64,000 nt of DNA from an uncultured Bacteroidales bacterium. GTDB lineage: Bacteria; Bacteroidota; Bacteroidia; Bacteroidales; Bacteroidaceae. Below, piece after piece: positions 50,176-59,921 of the stretch. Below the pieces are notes generated by a model. It did not search any database, was not told where the DNA came from, and was given only the letters and a program-made list of their open reading frames with translations. How positions within the stretch are numbered: position 1 is the first letter of the stretch; each line of letters starts with the position of its first letter. The DNA is taken from the NCBI GenBank assembly GCA_902799655.1, contig CADCBH010000027.1, positions 1 through 64,000 of the forward strand, read 5' to 3'. The position numbers were made by a program, and so were the translations under genes.

Positions 50176-51305
50176 GCGGGCATCGTACTGTTGTCCATAG
50201 GCTTAATTGCCATACACTCCATTTCGATGAGCCAGCCTGAGCGACATACTGCAGCATGTACGATGATGCGTGGCGTGTTGGGGAAACGCTCTTCGTAGAG
50301 ACGATTAACAACGTCGTAGTCTGCAATGTCTCTTAGATAGACAATCATCACACCAACCTCATCGTAGCTGCAGTCGGCCTCTTTCAATAGCGCCTCCACA
50401 TTGTCCCACATACGATGGGCCTGTTTCACGATATCCTTGGGGTGCTCTATCTGTCCTTTGTTATTGATACTGGCAGTACCTGAAATGATGACATGGCGGC
50501 GGTCCTGATAGTCGACATAGGTGCCTCGCTCGAAACTCACGCCATAGTCACTGGTGCGGTTCAGATGAGTAGGCGCATATAGATAGTGTATCTGCTCCTT
50601 TTTGATGCCAGCAATGGCATAGTTATCCATTTGTGTCATCACGGCAGCTTCCAGTCCTCTTCCTCCTATTCCTGTTGAGGCGATATAGTGAGTGTCCTCA
50701 GTGAGTCCTTGTGTGAAGAATATCTTGTTTCGGGCAGCAACGACACCGCCATAGTTCACATCGACGTCATTGACGAAGAGCCAAGTGCGGATACAGTTGT
50801 CTGCCAGCGTACAGCCTTCCTGAGCCAATTGCATTACATACTCATTGAAGAGCAGACGCGTCTGATACTCCGAATTCTGTGCCGTGTTATGGGCACTACC
50901 GTTCCACAAGTGGCGGAGGTTGCCGTGACAGACCTCGTACAAGCCACTAGGCAATTGCCTGGTGATGACATGGGTCTGCATATACACCCACAGTCCAATC
51001 TTAGAGCCATCAAGTGGCGCCTGTCCGATGATACTCTTGGCACAGTCGCTGGTATCAGCCAACAGCACTTCGTCAGCCTGATTAGCAACATCGCTCAGGA
51101 AGTATCGCTTGAAGACGGCAACAGCCTCTTTCAGTTCCTCTCGCTTCAGTGCCTCATAGCAGTCGAGCACAGCATCCAGTTGTTGCTGAAAGGTGCGTCC
51201 TCCTGCCTGGGCATGTATCATCACGTGATATTCTCTGACGTCACCAGTGCTGGTAAACGAGAATATCTCAGCAGTAGCATATTCTTTTCTTATCGTCTTT
51301 GTCAT
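50169..51305 (-). CDS. RidA/YjgF-like protein, chorismatase-type layout
   Basis: 378 residues from MTKTIRKEY (51305); a longer frame overlaps the MFS gene. The last 130 residues match the YjgF/RidA fold (VIISGTASINNKGQIEH, then VGVMIVYLRDIADY and IIVHAAVCRSGWLIEMEC, with the Arg near the active site). The N-terminal 200 residues have a related fold without typical RidA motifs. This two-part layout resembles chorismatase-type (FkbO/Hyg5) proteins, though substrate assignment is uncertain. It follows the MFS transporter by 4 bp, suggesting a joint function. No signal peptide; cytoplasmic. Confidence 0.6.
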   Translation of the reverse strand: MTKTIRKEYATAEIFSFTSTGDVREYHVMIHAQAGGRTFQQQLDAVLDCYEALKREELKEAVAVFKRYFLSDVANQADEVLLADTSDCAKSIIGQAPLDGSKIGLWVYMQTHVITRQLPSGLYEVCHGNLRHLWNGSAHNTAQNSEYQTRLLFNEYVMQLAQEGCTLADNCIRTWLFVNDVDVNYGGVVAARNKIFFTQGLTEDTHYIASTGIGGRGLEAAVMTQMDNYAIAGIKKEQIHYLYAPTHLNRTSDYGVSFERGTYVDYQDRRHVIISGTASINNKGQIEHPKDIVKQAHRMWDNVEALLKEADCSYDEVGVMIVYLRDIADYDVVNRLYEERFPNTPRIIVHAAVCRSGWLIEMECMAIKPMDNSTMPAY

Positions 51306-51309
51306 AGGT

Positions 51310-52932
51310 TTACTCCTTGATATTCGGTTCTTCCAGTCCGATACCCTTCTTCTTGTCAACGGCTTTCAGTATGAAACCAAGGATGAGGGCAGCGACACCT
51401 AGACCGGCCAGCATTACCAGGGGGGCAGTATAGTCAAACTGTGTAGGATCGGTGACATCTGGATTGGTGGCGTCAAGTACCTTACCGATGAGCAACGGGA
51501 ACAGCCACAGACCTATGTTCTGAATCCAGAAGATGAGTGCGTAGGCCGAACCGATAACCTTGGCATCAACCAACTTAGGTACAGATGGCCACAGTGAGGC
51601 TGGTACCAGCGAGAAACTGGAACCAAGCACGAGGATGGTGACATATGCGATCACGATACCTCCTACTGCTGAACCTTTGAACATGGGCAGGATGAAGGCA
51701 AAGGTCAGATGACAGCCGATAAGCAGCAGCGAGCCGAGAATCAGCATCGAGGCAGCTTTACCCTTGTGATCGACATACGAGCCGAGAATGGGGGTGATGA
51801 GAACAGCCAACAGGGGGAATACTGCAAAGATGGACTCTGCAGACTGACGCATAAAGCCCATATAACAATAGGTGATGAGGGCCACGATAGAAATGCCCAA
51901 CATACCATATTGGCGACTCTTCTGCTTCTGGAAATTCGAAGCAAATCCAAAGCCAGCTACCAACAGCATGATAATATACTGTGCGATGGTCACACTCGAA
52001 GATGCCCAGAATGAATCAGCTGCAGGCTCAGTCAGCGTCAGGTTACACTGTAACATGTTGACAGCATATTTCTGGAAGGGGAATATAGCCGAGTAATACA
52101 GTACACAGAGCAGGGCTACCAGCCAGAAGCCGCTATCAGAGAGAATCTTTCCGATATCCGATACCTTGAAGGGATCATCCTTCTCTTCTGCCTCACCAGT
52201 TTGTGCGTCGAGTTTCTGATCCATGAAGAAATAGACGATGGTCATGATGAGGGCGATGCAAATCAGCACGACACCAAAGGCTACCGAGCGGCTGACGCTG
52301 ACCTCACCACCCAACTTGGCGAAGAACGGTGAGAAGATCATACAGGTGGCCACACCCAGACGGGCCAGTGCCATTTCAGAACCCATAGCCAATGCCATCT
52401 CGCGGCCTTTAAACCATTTCACGATACCTCGTGATACAGTGATGCCTGCCATCTCACAGCCACAACCGAAAATCATGAAACCGCAGGCTGCAAACTTAGC
52501 TGATGCTGCCATACCCTCATAGAAGGGGCTGACACCCAGTTCGTCGAAGACGGGGATATAGTTGAGGTTGTTGTTGAACCATGTCTCCAGTCCACTGCCA
52601 ATAAAGGCTTCACTAACAGCATACCATTTGATGATGGCTCCTACGAGCATCACACTGGCAGAGAGTATAGCAGTGAAGCGCACACCCATCTTATCAAGGA
52701 TGATACCTGCAAAGATGAGAAAGAATACGAATACGTTGAGGAATACCTCAGAGCCCTGCATGGTGCCGAAGGCGGTAGAGTCCCAGCCGCGTGTCTCCTG
52801 CATCAAGTCCTTGATGGGCGAAAGGATATCCATGAAAATATAGCTGCAGAACATGGCCATCGCCAGCAGCAGCAAGGCCAGCCAGCGTATGGCGGCCGAG
52901 TCTCTCAAAGTTTTCTGAATTGCTTGAGTCAT
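51310..52932 (-). CDS. Major facilitator superfamily transporter
   Basis: 540 residues with 12 or more membrane helices. MFS markers: LLAMAMFCSYIFMDILSPI in helix 1, AGIILDKMGVRFTAI (the Asp-Lys-Met loop of motif A), ILGSYVDHKGKAASML in the second half. The large extra loop between helices 2 and 4 (about 95-130) is unusual. Substrate unknown. Fourth gene of the yidC run. Confidence 0.8.
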   Translation of the reverse strand: MTQAIQKTLRDSAAIRWLALLLLAMAMFCSYIFMDILSPIKDLMQETRGWDSTAFGTMQGSEVFLNVFVFFLIFAGIILDKMGVRFTAILSASVMLVGAIIKWYAVSEAFIGSGLETWFNNNLNYIPVFDELGVSPFYEGMAASAKFAACGFMIFGCGCEMAGITVSRGIVKWFKGREMALAMGSEMALARLGVATCMIFSPFFAKLGGEVSVSRSVAFGVVLICIALIMTIVYFFMDQKLDAQTGEAEEKDDPFKVSDIGKILSDSGFWLVALLCVLYYSAIFPFQKYAVNMLQCNLTLTEPAADSFWASSSVTIAQYIIMLLVAGFGFASNFQKQKSRQYGMLGISIVALITYCYMGFMRQSAESIFAVFPLLAVLITPILGSYVDHKGKAASMLILGSLLLIGCHLTFAFILPMFKGSAVGGIVIAYVTILVLGSSFSLVPASLWPSVPKLVDAKVIGSAYALIFWIQNIGLWLFPLLIGKVLDATNPDVTDPTQFDYTAPLVMLAGLGVAALILGFILKAVDKKKGIGLEEPNIKE

Positions 52933-52961
52933 AATTTATAGTGTTATTTCTATGTTTCGAA

Positions 52962-55130
52962 TCATTTTTTCAGCCAGCGGTCGAGGAAGTCGAAGAATGT
53001 GCGCTGCCAGAGCACACCGTTCTGGGGCTTCAGTACCCAGTGGTTCTCATCAGGGAAGATCAGCAGCTCAGCAGGAATCCCCTTCATACGGGCGGCATTG
53101 AAGGCCGACATGCCTTGTGTGGCATTGATGCGGTAGTCCTTCTCGCCATGGATGCAGAGAATAGGGGTGTCCCACTTCTCCACCATCTTGTGCGGAGAAT
53201 CGTGGTAGGTCTGTTTGGCGCGAGGCATCTGCGGACGGTGCCAGTAGGCCTCGTCGTATTCCCAGTTCGAGAACCAGTTCTCCTCGGTCTCCGTGTACAT
53301 AGCTGCCAGATTGAAGGCGCCGTCGTGGGCGATGAAAGCCTTGAAGCGCTTCTCGTGGATGCCAGCCAAGTAGTAGACACTGAATCCGCCAAACGAAGCA
53401 CCAACGGCACCAAGACGGTTCTTGTCAACGAAAGGCAAGTTCTCAGCAGCGTCGTCAATAGCTGCCAGATAGTCCTTCATGCACTGACCAGTCCAGTCAC
53501 CACTGATTTCTTCCTTCCATTCCTGTCCGAAACCAGGCAAACCACGACGGTTAGGCGCAATCACGACATATCCGTTGGCTGCCATAATCTGGAAATTCCA
53601 GCGATAGCTCCAGAACTGGCTGACAGGACTCTGTGGACCACCCTCGCAGAAGAGCAGGGTGGGGTACTTCTTGCCTTCTTCGTAGTTGGCGGGCAGCATC
53701 ACCCATACCAGCATTTGCTTGCCGTCGCTGGTGGTTACCCAGCGCTGATGCATCTTACCGAAGGTCAGCTGGTCGAGGATATGCTTGTTCTCAAAGGAGA
53801 GCTGTTCAATCTTGGTCTTCTCAATGCTCTTACCAGGTGTTACCATATAGATGTCGGTAGGTGCTGAGAGACTCTGACGGGTAGCCAGAATGCGCTTGCC
53901 GTCATTGGCCAGTTGCAGACTTGTCCAGTCTGCCCAGTCCTCCGTGAGTTGCTTCACTTCGTCTTTCGCTGTGACGCTGTACATATTGACGCAGCCATGC
54001 CATACGCTGAGGAAATAGATCTTGGCCTGCTTGTCTTTCTGGGGAGCCCAGCAGAAAGCATCCACGTCCGACTGCCAGCTGATATAACGCTTCTCACCGC
54101 TCTGCAGGTCGCAGATACACAGGCGGTTGAGGTCAGCCTCATAACCATCGCGCTCCATTGACAGCCAGGCAATATACTTGCCGTCGGGCGAGAATTGCGG
54201 GTTCTGGTCGTAGCCCACATTGTTCTTCAGATTCTCCTTATCGTTGACAGCCTGGATGGCCAGTGTGCGTGTAGGATCTACCTTCGGAGCCACGTAGTCT
54301 GCGGGTTTGCAGAGGTTACGGGTTGTCTTGGCATCTACGTCATACAAGAAGATATCAGAGTCAGTAGAGATGCTGTACTCCAGTCCAGTCTTCTTACGAC
54401 AGGTATAGGCAATCTGCTTGGAGTCGTTGCTCCATGCCAACTGCTCGATACCACCAAAAGGCTCCATGGGACACTCGAAGGGCTCACCCTCCAGAATATC
54501 CTTGCCGTTACCTGTGATGGCAAAACCGTCACCAACAGAGAATATGAAGGGATGCTGGATGCTCTCCACATAGTGGTCCCAGTGGCGATACATCAGGTCT
54601 GTCACACGACGACCAGTAGCCTTGGGCAGGTCATCGGGATTCTTCTTGATAACCTCATGGAAGGGGATGCTCTTAAGGATGATGACCTTGCTGCGGTCAG
54701 GCGAGAACTTAAAGCCCTCCACCTTGCCGTCAGTCTTTGAGAGTTGTTGGCGCTGGCTGCCATCAGCCTTCATCGACCAGAGCTCACCACCACTGATAAA
54801 GGCGATGGTCTCAGCATCCAGCCATGTTGGATCTGACTCACTCTTGCTGCCAGTGGTCAGCAGACGCTGGTTCTTGCCGTCAGCATCCATCACGTAGAGC
54901 ACCTGACGACTCTTATTCTGCTTGACGCTATAGTAGCCCACCTGATAGACAATCTGGCTGCCGTCTGCCGAAGCTTCGACAGTACCGATGCGTCCCATGG
55001 CCCACAAGGCCTCAGGTGTCATCATGCGGCTCTTCAGCTTGATATTACTCTTTCCTATCACGTTGTCTTGCGCATTCATGCTGCCCAGCAGTACGAATGT
55101 CGTGACTGCTAGCATTAATATTCTTTTCAT
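52962..55130 (-). CDS. S9 family prolyl oligopeptidase-like peptidase, exported
   Basis: 722 residues with a signal peptide (MKRILMLAVTTFVLLGSMNA). A beta-propeller (about 40-460) precedes the catalytic alpha/beta hydrolase: nucleophile Ser in GAVGASFGGFSVYYL, Asp in CIHGEKDYRINATQG, His in FPDENHWVLKPQN, plus TWLRY-like FWSYRWNFQI. This fits DPP5-type dipeptidyl peptidases, which in Bacteroidales free dipeptides from protein fragments in the periplasm. Compatible with a peptide-using organism and with the POT transporter nearby. Confidence 0.88.
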   Translation of the reverse strand: MKRILMLAVTTFVLLGSMNAQDNVIGKSNIKLKSRMMTPEALWAMGRIGTVEASADGSQIVYQVGYYSVKQNKSRQVLYVMDADGKNQRLLTTGSKSESDPTWLDAETIAFISGGELWSMKADGSQRQQLSKTDGKVEGFKFSPDRSKVIILKSIPFHEVIKKNPDDLPKATGRRVTDLMYRHWDHYVESIQHPFIFSVGDGFAITGNGKDILEGEPFECPMEPFGGIEQLAWSNDSKQIAYTCRKKTGLEYSISTDSDIFLYDVDAKTTRNLCKPADYVAPKVDPTRTLAIQAVNDKENLKNNVGYDQNPQFSPDGKYIAWLSMERDGYEADLNRLCICDLQSGEKRYISWQSDVDAFCWAPQKDKQAKIYFLSVWHGCVNMYSVTAKDEVKQLTEDWADWTSLQLANDGKRILATRQSLSAPTDIYMVTPGKSIEKTKIEQLSFENKHILDQLTFGKMHQRWVTTSDGKQMLVWVMLPANYEEGKKYPTLLFCEGGPQSPVSQFWSYRWNFQIMAANGYVVIAPNRRGLPGFGQEWKEEISGDWTGQCMKDYLAAIDDAAENLPFVDKNRLGAVGASFGGFSVYYLAGIHEKRFKAFIAHDGAFNLAAMYTETEENWFSNWEYDEAYWHRPQMPRAKQTYHDSPHKMVEKWDTPILCIHGEKDYRINATQGMSAFNAARMKGIPAELLIFPDENHWVLKPQNGVLWQRTFFDFLDRWLKK

Positions 55131-55143
55131 ATCTTGTTATAGG

Positions 55144-56607
55144 TTATTTTTTTCTGACCGGATCACAGGTGAGACCACAACCCAATTTCTTGAAAATCTT
55201 GCGGTCCACCTCGGAGAGCATTACAGTAGAGTGTACCTGGCAACCACGCAGTTTGGGCAGTTGGGCCAAGGCCATACGGCACTGGTCGTCATCTTTCGAC
55301 AACACGCTCAGGGCTACCAATACCTCATCGGTATGCAGTCGGGGGTTCTTGCCGCCCAGATATTCTATCTTCGTCTTCTGCACGGGCTCGATGAGACTCT
55401 GAGGAATCAGCTTAGCCTCGTGAGAGATGCCTGCCAGATGCTTGGTGGCATTCAGCAGCAATGCTGCAGAGCACCCTAACAAAGGCGAACTCTTGGAAGT
55501 GATGATGGTGCCGTCTTCCAGTTCCATAGCGGCAGCAGTATGCTCGCTGAGCTCCTGCTTGGCCTGGGCAGCCACCGTAACGCGGCGATAGGCCGTTGTT
55601 ATCTTGGCCTGGTTGAACAGCATCAGTATCTTGTTGACCTCGCGCTCGTTGTCCTCACCATCAGCCATTTTGTTGGTGGCGTCATAGTAGCGTCGGATAA
55701 TCTCGTCGCGTGAGGCATTGCAGCACACCTCGTCGTCCGAGATGCAGAAGCCAACCATATTGACGCCCATATCAGTAGGCGACTTATAGGGATTTTCGCC
55801 ATAGATACCTTCGAAGAGGGCGTTGAGCACGGGGAATATCTCGATGTCGCGATTGTAGTTGATGGCAATCTTGTCGTACGCCTCCAGGTGGAACGGATCA
55901 ATCATGTTGACATCGTTCAAGTCTGCAGTAGCAGCCTCGTAGGCAATATTGACAGGATGCTTCAACGGAAGGTTCCATACGGGGAAAGTCTCAAATTTGG
56001 CATAACCGGCACGTATGCCGCGCTTGTTCTCGTTATAGAGTTGTGACAGACATACTGCCATCTTGCCTGAGCCAGGACCAGGGGCTGTCACGATGACCAG
56101 CTCGCGACTGGTCTCTACATAGTCGTTCTTGCCAAAACCATCGTCAGAGGCGATGAGCTCCACATTGTGGGGATAGCCGTCAATCAGGTAATGGACGTAG
56201 GAACGGATGCCCATACGCTCCAGGCGATGACGGAACTGGTCGGCAGCCTGCTGGCCGTTGTAGTGGGTAATCACCACTGAGCCCACCATGAAGTCACGGC
56301 TCTGGAACTCTTCGCGCAGGCGAAGCACGTCCTCGTCGTAGGTGATGCCAAGGTCGGCACGTACCTTGTTCTTCTCTATGTCATCAGCAGATACCACGAT
56401 GACAATCTCTAGCTGGTCGCGCAGCTGAGCCAGCATGCGTAGCTTGGAGTCGGGCTTGAAGCCTGGGAGTACACGTGAGGCGTGATGGTCGTCAAACAAC
56501 TTGCCGCCTAACTCCAGATAGAGCTTTCCGTCGAACTGTGCAATACGCTCGCGAATATGCTCCGATTGTATCTTCAGATACTTCTCGTTGTCAAAACCAA
56601 TTTTCAT
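55144..56607 (-). CDS. DUF1846 family protein
   Basis: 487 residues, close to the family length of about 495. The start (GFDNEKYLKIQSEHIRERI) and blocks LYLELGGKLFDDHHASRVLPGF, written here as LYLELGGKLFDDHHAS, TAPGPGSGKMAVCLSQLYNE and NYNRDIEIFPVL match the DUF1846 family, which has structures but no settled function. The GPGSGK segment looks like a nucleotide-binding loop. No signal peptide; cytoplasmic. Coupled to yidC by a 4-bp overlap and followed 13 bp later by the peptidase. Confidence 0.82.
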   Translation of the reverse strand: MKIGFDNEKYLKIQSEHIRERIAQFDGKLYLELGGKLFDDHHASRVLPGFKPDSKLRMLAQLRDQLEIVIVVSADDIEKNKVRADLGITYDEDVLRLREEFQSRDFMVGSVVITHYNGQQAADQFRHRLERMGIRSYVHYLIDGYPHNVELIASDDGFGKNDYVETSRELVIVTAPGPGSGKMAVCLSQLYNENKRGIRAGYAKFETFPVWNLPLKHPVNIAYEAATADLNDVNMIDPFHLEAYDKIAINYNRDIEIFPVLNALFEGIYGENPYKSPTDMGVNMVGFCISDDEVCCNASRDEIIRRYYDATNKMADGEDNEREVNKILMLFNQAKITTAYRRVTVAAQAKQELSEHTAAAMELEDGTIITSKSSPLLGCSAALLLNATKHLAGISHEAKLIPQSLIEPVQKTKIEYLGGKNPRLHTDEVLVALSVLSKDDDQCRMALAQLPKLRGCQVHSTVMLSEVDRKIFKKLGCGLTCDPVRKK

Positions 56608-58481
56608 CGCTGATTTCTTTGTTTCTTTAACTCCTCAGCCTGCTTCTGCATGGCTTCCAGACGGGCAGCAAAGCCCGACTGCTTCTTGGGATTGTTCTTG
56701 TTAGCCTGATAGTTGGCCTCAAGGATGGCCAGCAATTTCTCGTCATCGGTGGTCTTGCGCAGCGTCCACATGATGGCAGCCGACATGAACAGCGAAATGA
56801 AGTAGTAGAAGTTCAGACCTGAAGAGTAGTCGTTGAAGATGAAGAAGAACATCAGCGGCATGATGTACATCATCCATTGCATCACCTTCATCTGCTCAGC
56901 CTGGGCACCTACCATCTGGTCGCGCTGCTGGCGCATGGATATCCAGGTGTAAACCAGCTGGGCACCGCAGAAGAGGATACAGGTCAGCGACAGGTGGTCG
57001 CCGATACCCCAGATGTTCGTGCCCCATTCCCAGATGGGATCGTAGGTTGACAGGTCGGCCATCCACAGGAAGCTCTCGCCACGCAGCTGGATAGCGTTTG
57101 GTACGAAGAAGAACATAGCCAGCCAGATAGGCATCTGGATGAGCATGGGCAGACAGCCGCTCAGCGGACTGACGCCATACTTCGAATACAAGCTCATCAT
57201 CTCCTGCTGTTTCTTCATCTGGTCCTCGGGCTTGTCGAGGTGTTTGGTAGCCTCTTCAAACTTAGGTTTCAGCACACGCATCTTGGCTGATGACATATAG
57301 CTCTTCTTCACCATAGGGAAGGTGATGCCTTTCAGCAACAGAGTGATGAGGATAAGAACGATACCCATGTTGAAGCCAAAGCCTGTCAGCCAGTCGAAGA
57401 CATACAGCGTGAACCAGCGGTTGATCCAGCGCAACAGCCACCATCCGAGGTTAACCAGCTGCTCCAGGTCGAGGTCTTTGTTAAACTGGCTCTGCTGCTC
57501 CACATCCTGAATCAGACGGAAGTCGTTAGGACCGATATACATCTCAAACTCAGAGGCATTCTTGCCTGTGGGGTCGAAGGCTGTCTTCAGTTTGGCATCA
57601 AACTGCTTCAGATAGCCCGTGCCTTTCTCGTCCTGAATGCTCGAGAGTGTGGCGTTCTGTGAGAAGTCGTCTTTGGAGATGAGGGCTATTGAGAAGAACT
57701 GGTTACGGAAGGCTACCCAGTCGAGACGCTCCTCGATATCCTCTGTCTTGTCGGCAGTCTCCGACAGATTATCGGTGCTGCCCTTGGCCTCCTTGTAGAA
57801 CAGGCCCGTATAGCGGCTCTCAAATGAGAAACCCTTCTCCTGCTGGCGGCAATGGTCGCTCCATTCCAGGTCCAGCTCCTTGTATGACGGAGCAAAGAAT
57901 CCTGCCAGACCTTTCGTCTGCAGCGACATCGACAGCATGTAGTCTTGGCCCAGACGATAGTCGAGGACTACCGAACCGCCGTTGCTGGCTGCTGCCGTCA
58001 TCGTGACGGTGCTGTCGGTCACATTGGAAGGTGTGAAGTAGAGATCCTGCGTGACAATATTCTCCTGCTTGCCAGCCAACATGAAGTTCAGCTGCTGGTC
58101 TTTGCCGTCGAAGAGCGTCACGTCGGGCTTACCGTCGATGCTGGTATAGTTCTTGATGACAGCCTTGCGCAGCGTGCCACCCTTGGTGTCGAGTGTCAGC
58201 TCCAGCTTGTCGTTCTTCAGCGTAATCTGTTTCGAGGTGCCGTTCTGTGCCTGATAGAAGAGGGCAGTGGTGTCAGCTGCAATCTCGGCTGAGTCTGCCT
58301 TGGCCTTCTTCTGTTGGTCGGCCAGTTCCTGCGCCTTCTTCGCGTTTTCTTTCGTGACAGCGGCAATGCTATCCTGCTTACGGGCGGCTTCTATCTCCTC
58401 TGCCGATGGCTGGTTCCACCAACTGAAACCAATCAGTACCAGGGCAATCAGAATGAAGCCGATAATGTTGTCTTTGTTCAT
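56604..58481 (-). CDS. yidC: Membrane protein insertase YidC
   Basis: 625 residues. The N-terminal helix (MNKDNIIGFILIALVLIGFSWW) is followed by a large periplasmic beta-sandwich (about 90-340) and a C-terminal Oxa1/YidC core of five helices (from GFGNMGIVLILITLLLK-type segment near 370, with FPMVKKSYMSSAKMRVL and SPLSGCLPMLIQMPIWLAMFF). It inserts and folds inner-membrane proteins with or without Sec. The C-terminal tail is basic (NNPKKQSGFAARLEAMQKQA), helping ribosome contact. First gene of the minus-strand run that follows it. Confidence 0.95.
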   Translation of the reverse strand: MNKDNIIGFILIALVLIGFSWWNQPSAEEIEAARKQDSIAAVTKENAKKAQELADQQKKAKADSAEIAADTTALFYQAQNGTSKQITLKNDKLELTLDTKGGTLRKAVIKNYTSIDGKPDVTLFDGKDQQLNFMLAGKQENIVTQDLYFTPSNVTDSTVTMTAAASNGGSVVLDYRLGQDYMLSMSLQTKGLAGFFAPSYKELDLEWSDHCRQQEKGFSFESRYTGLFYKEAKGSTDNLSETADKTEDIEERLDWVAFRNQFFSIALISKDDFSQNATLSSIQDEKGTGYLKQFDAKLKTAFDPTGKNASEFEMYIGPNDFRLIQDVEQQSQFNKDLDLEQLVNLGWWLLRWINRWFTLYVFDWLTGFGFNMGIVLILITLLLKGITFPMVKKSYMSSAKMRVLKPKFEEATKHLDKPEDQMKKQQEMMSLYSKYGVSPLSGCLPMLIQMPIWLAMFFFVPNAIQLRGESFLWMADLSTYDPIWEWGTNIWGIGDHLSLTCILFCGAQLVYTWISMRQQRDQMVGAQAEQMKVMQWMMYIMPLMFFFIFNDYSSGLNFYYFISLFMSAAIMWTLRKTTDDEKLLAILEANYQANKNNPKKQSGFAARLEAMQKQAEELKKQRNQR

Positions 58482-58511
58482 GTTCTTACCTTATTATTAA
58501 AAATCAAGGTG

Positions 58512-58519
58512 CAAAGGTA
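58512..58519 (-). promoter_or_regulatory. -7 box of the yidC operon
   Basis: TACCTTTG on the minus strand, 30 bp before ATG 58481. Confidence 0.5.
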
Positions 58520-58561
58520 AGAAAAAAATAGGAGACCTGCAAGGCTTTAAGATTTTTTTCG

Positions 58562-58569
58562 TACCTTTG
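58562..58569 (+). promoter_or_regulatory. -7 box of the DUF3078 gene
   Basis: TACCTTTG on the plus strand, only 9 bp before ATG 58579, so the transcript has a very short leader or none. Confidence 0.5.
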
Positions 58570-58578
58570 CTGCCAATT

Positions 58579-59880
58579 ATGAAACAGAGATACATTTTTA
58601 TCGTGATAGTGCTGCTGTCGATGGCAGTCAGCATGCAGGCTCAGCGTAAAGGACGAAATGCTGTTAGGGAACAAACGACTTATACGGAAAAGGTCGTGAA
58701 TAACTATATCGACTCGCTGGCCGTGATGCGTCAGCGCCTCGACTCCCTGCAGCAAGTCAACGAACAGCTGCGTAGTGAACAGAACGACGGACGCTACTTC
58801 CGCCTCTTTGTGCCTACGACGTTCTACCATTCCGGTGCCAACAAGTGGTTGTCGTTGCAGCCCAAGTCTGGTGATGACATCTCCAATGCCATTGATGAGG
58901 CCATGATGAACATCTACCTGCGTCGTCCTGATCTGGTGGTGAATAACGAGAGCCGTCTGCAGGCTGCCGGCTCCATTCGTGAGGATGTCAACCAAGAGCT
59001 CTCACAGGAAGTGGACCTCACCGACTATGCAGCCCCTGTTCCTGACGAACCTGAAGCCATTCCTGTACAATTGGTGGTGCAGAAACCCAATTTCTGGAAG
59101 TTCAAGGGCGAGGGCTATCTGCAGTTCCTGCAAAACTATGTGTCAAACAACTGGCATAAGGGTGGTGAGAGCAACTATTCGGCAGTGGCTGCTGCTACGC
59201 TGGAGTACAACTATAACGACAAGGACAAGATTACCTTCGACAATAAGCTGGAGATGAAGCTGGGCTTCCAGACATCGCCCTCAGATACCGTTCACCATTT
59301 CAAGACCAACAACGACCTGTTGCGTCTTACCAGTAAACTGGGTATCCAGGCGCATAAGCGTTGGTACTATACCCTGCAACTGTTGGCCTATACGCAGTTT
59401 GCCAGAGGCTTGAAGGCCAACGACGAGAGAGTCTATTCAGACTTCATGTCGCCCTTCGACCTCAATATCGGTATTGGTATGCAGTATAATGTCGATGCGC
59501 TGGGTGGCCGTCTGAAAGGTACGCTCAACTTCTTGCCTTTCGCCTTCAACTTCCGCTATGTTGATCGTGAGGCGCTGAGAGCAGACAATGGTATTCGTGG
59601 CGACCACAATACCACAGAGAATTTCGCCTCTCAATTTACTGCTGAGCTGAAGTGGAACATCATCGACCAGATATCTTGGAAGACGCGCCTGTTTGCCCTG
59701 GGAACCTATCGCCAGACAAAGGTGGAATGGGAAAACCAGTTCGAGCTGAAGGTGACGAAATATATCTCTGCCAACCTCTTCGTCTATCCGCGCTTCGACG
59801 ATGGCAACGCCAGAGACGACAAAATGGGCTACTTCCAGTTGCTCGAGTGGAGCTCTATAGGTTTGACTTACAGCTTCTAA
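58579..59880 (+). CDS. DUF3078 family outer-membrane protein
   Basis: 433 residues from ATG 58579 with a signal peptide (MKQRYIFIVIVLLSMAVSMQA). After a coiled-coil-like stretch (about 35-65), the C-terminal 260 residues are the DUF3078 domain: FWKFKGEGYLQFLQNYVSNN, NWHKGGESNYSAV, VDREALRADNG, ending in LLEWSSIGLTYSF. The terminal Phe and amphipathic strands suggest an outer-membrane beta-barrel. Function unknown but conserved across Bacteroidota. Confidence 0.82.
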   Translation: MKQRYIFIVIVLLSMAVSMQAQRKGRNAVREQTTYTEKVVNNYIDSLAVMRQRLDSLQQVNEQLRSEQNDGRYFRLFVPTTFYHSGANKWLSLQPKSGDDISNAIDEAMMNIYLRRPDLVVNNESRLQAAGSIREDVNQELSQEVDLTDYAAPVPDEPEAIPVQLVVQKPNFWKFKGEGYLQFLQNYVSNNWHKGGESNYSAVAAATLEYNYNDKDKITFDNKLEMKLGFQTSPSDTVHHFKTNNDLLRLTSKLGIQAHKRWYYTLQLLAYTQFARGLKANDERVYSDFMSPFDLNIGIGMQYNVDALGGRLKGTLNFLPFAFNFRYVDREALRADNGIRGDHNTTENFASQFTAELKWNIIDQISWKTRLFALGTYRQTKVEWENQFELKVTKYISANLFVYPRFDDGNARDDKMGYFQLLEWSSIGLTYSF

Positions 59881-59886
59881 CCCAAT

Positions 59887-59918
59887 AAAAAAACGCTGCC
59901 AATCGGCAGCGATTTTTT
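59887..59918. terminator. Bidirectional terminator
   Basis: Stem CGCTGCC (59894-59900) with GGCAGCG (59905-59911), a 4-base loop, and A and T tracts on both sides, between convergent genes. Confidence 0.85.
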
Positions 59919-59921
59919 ATT

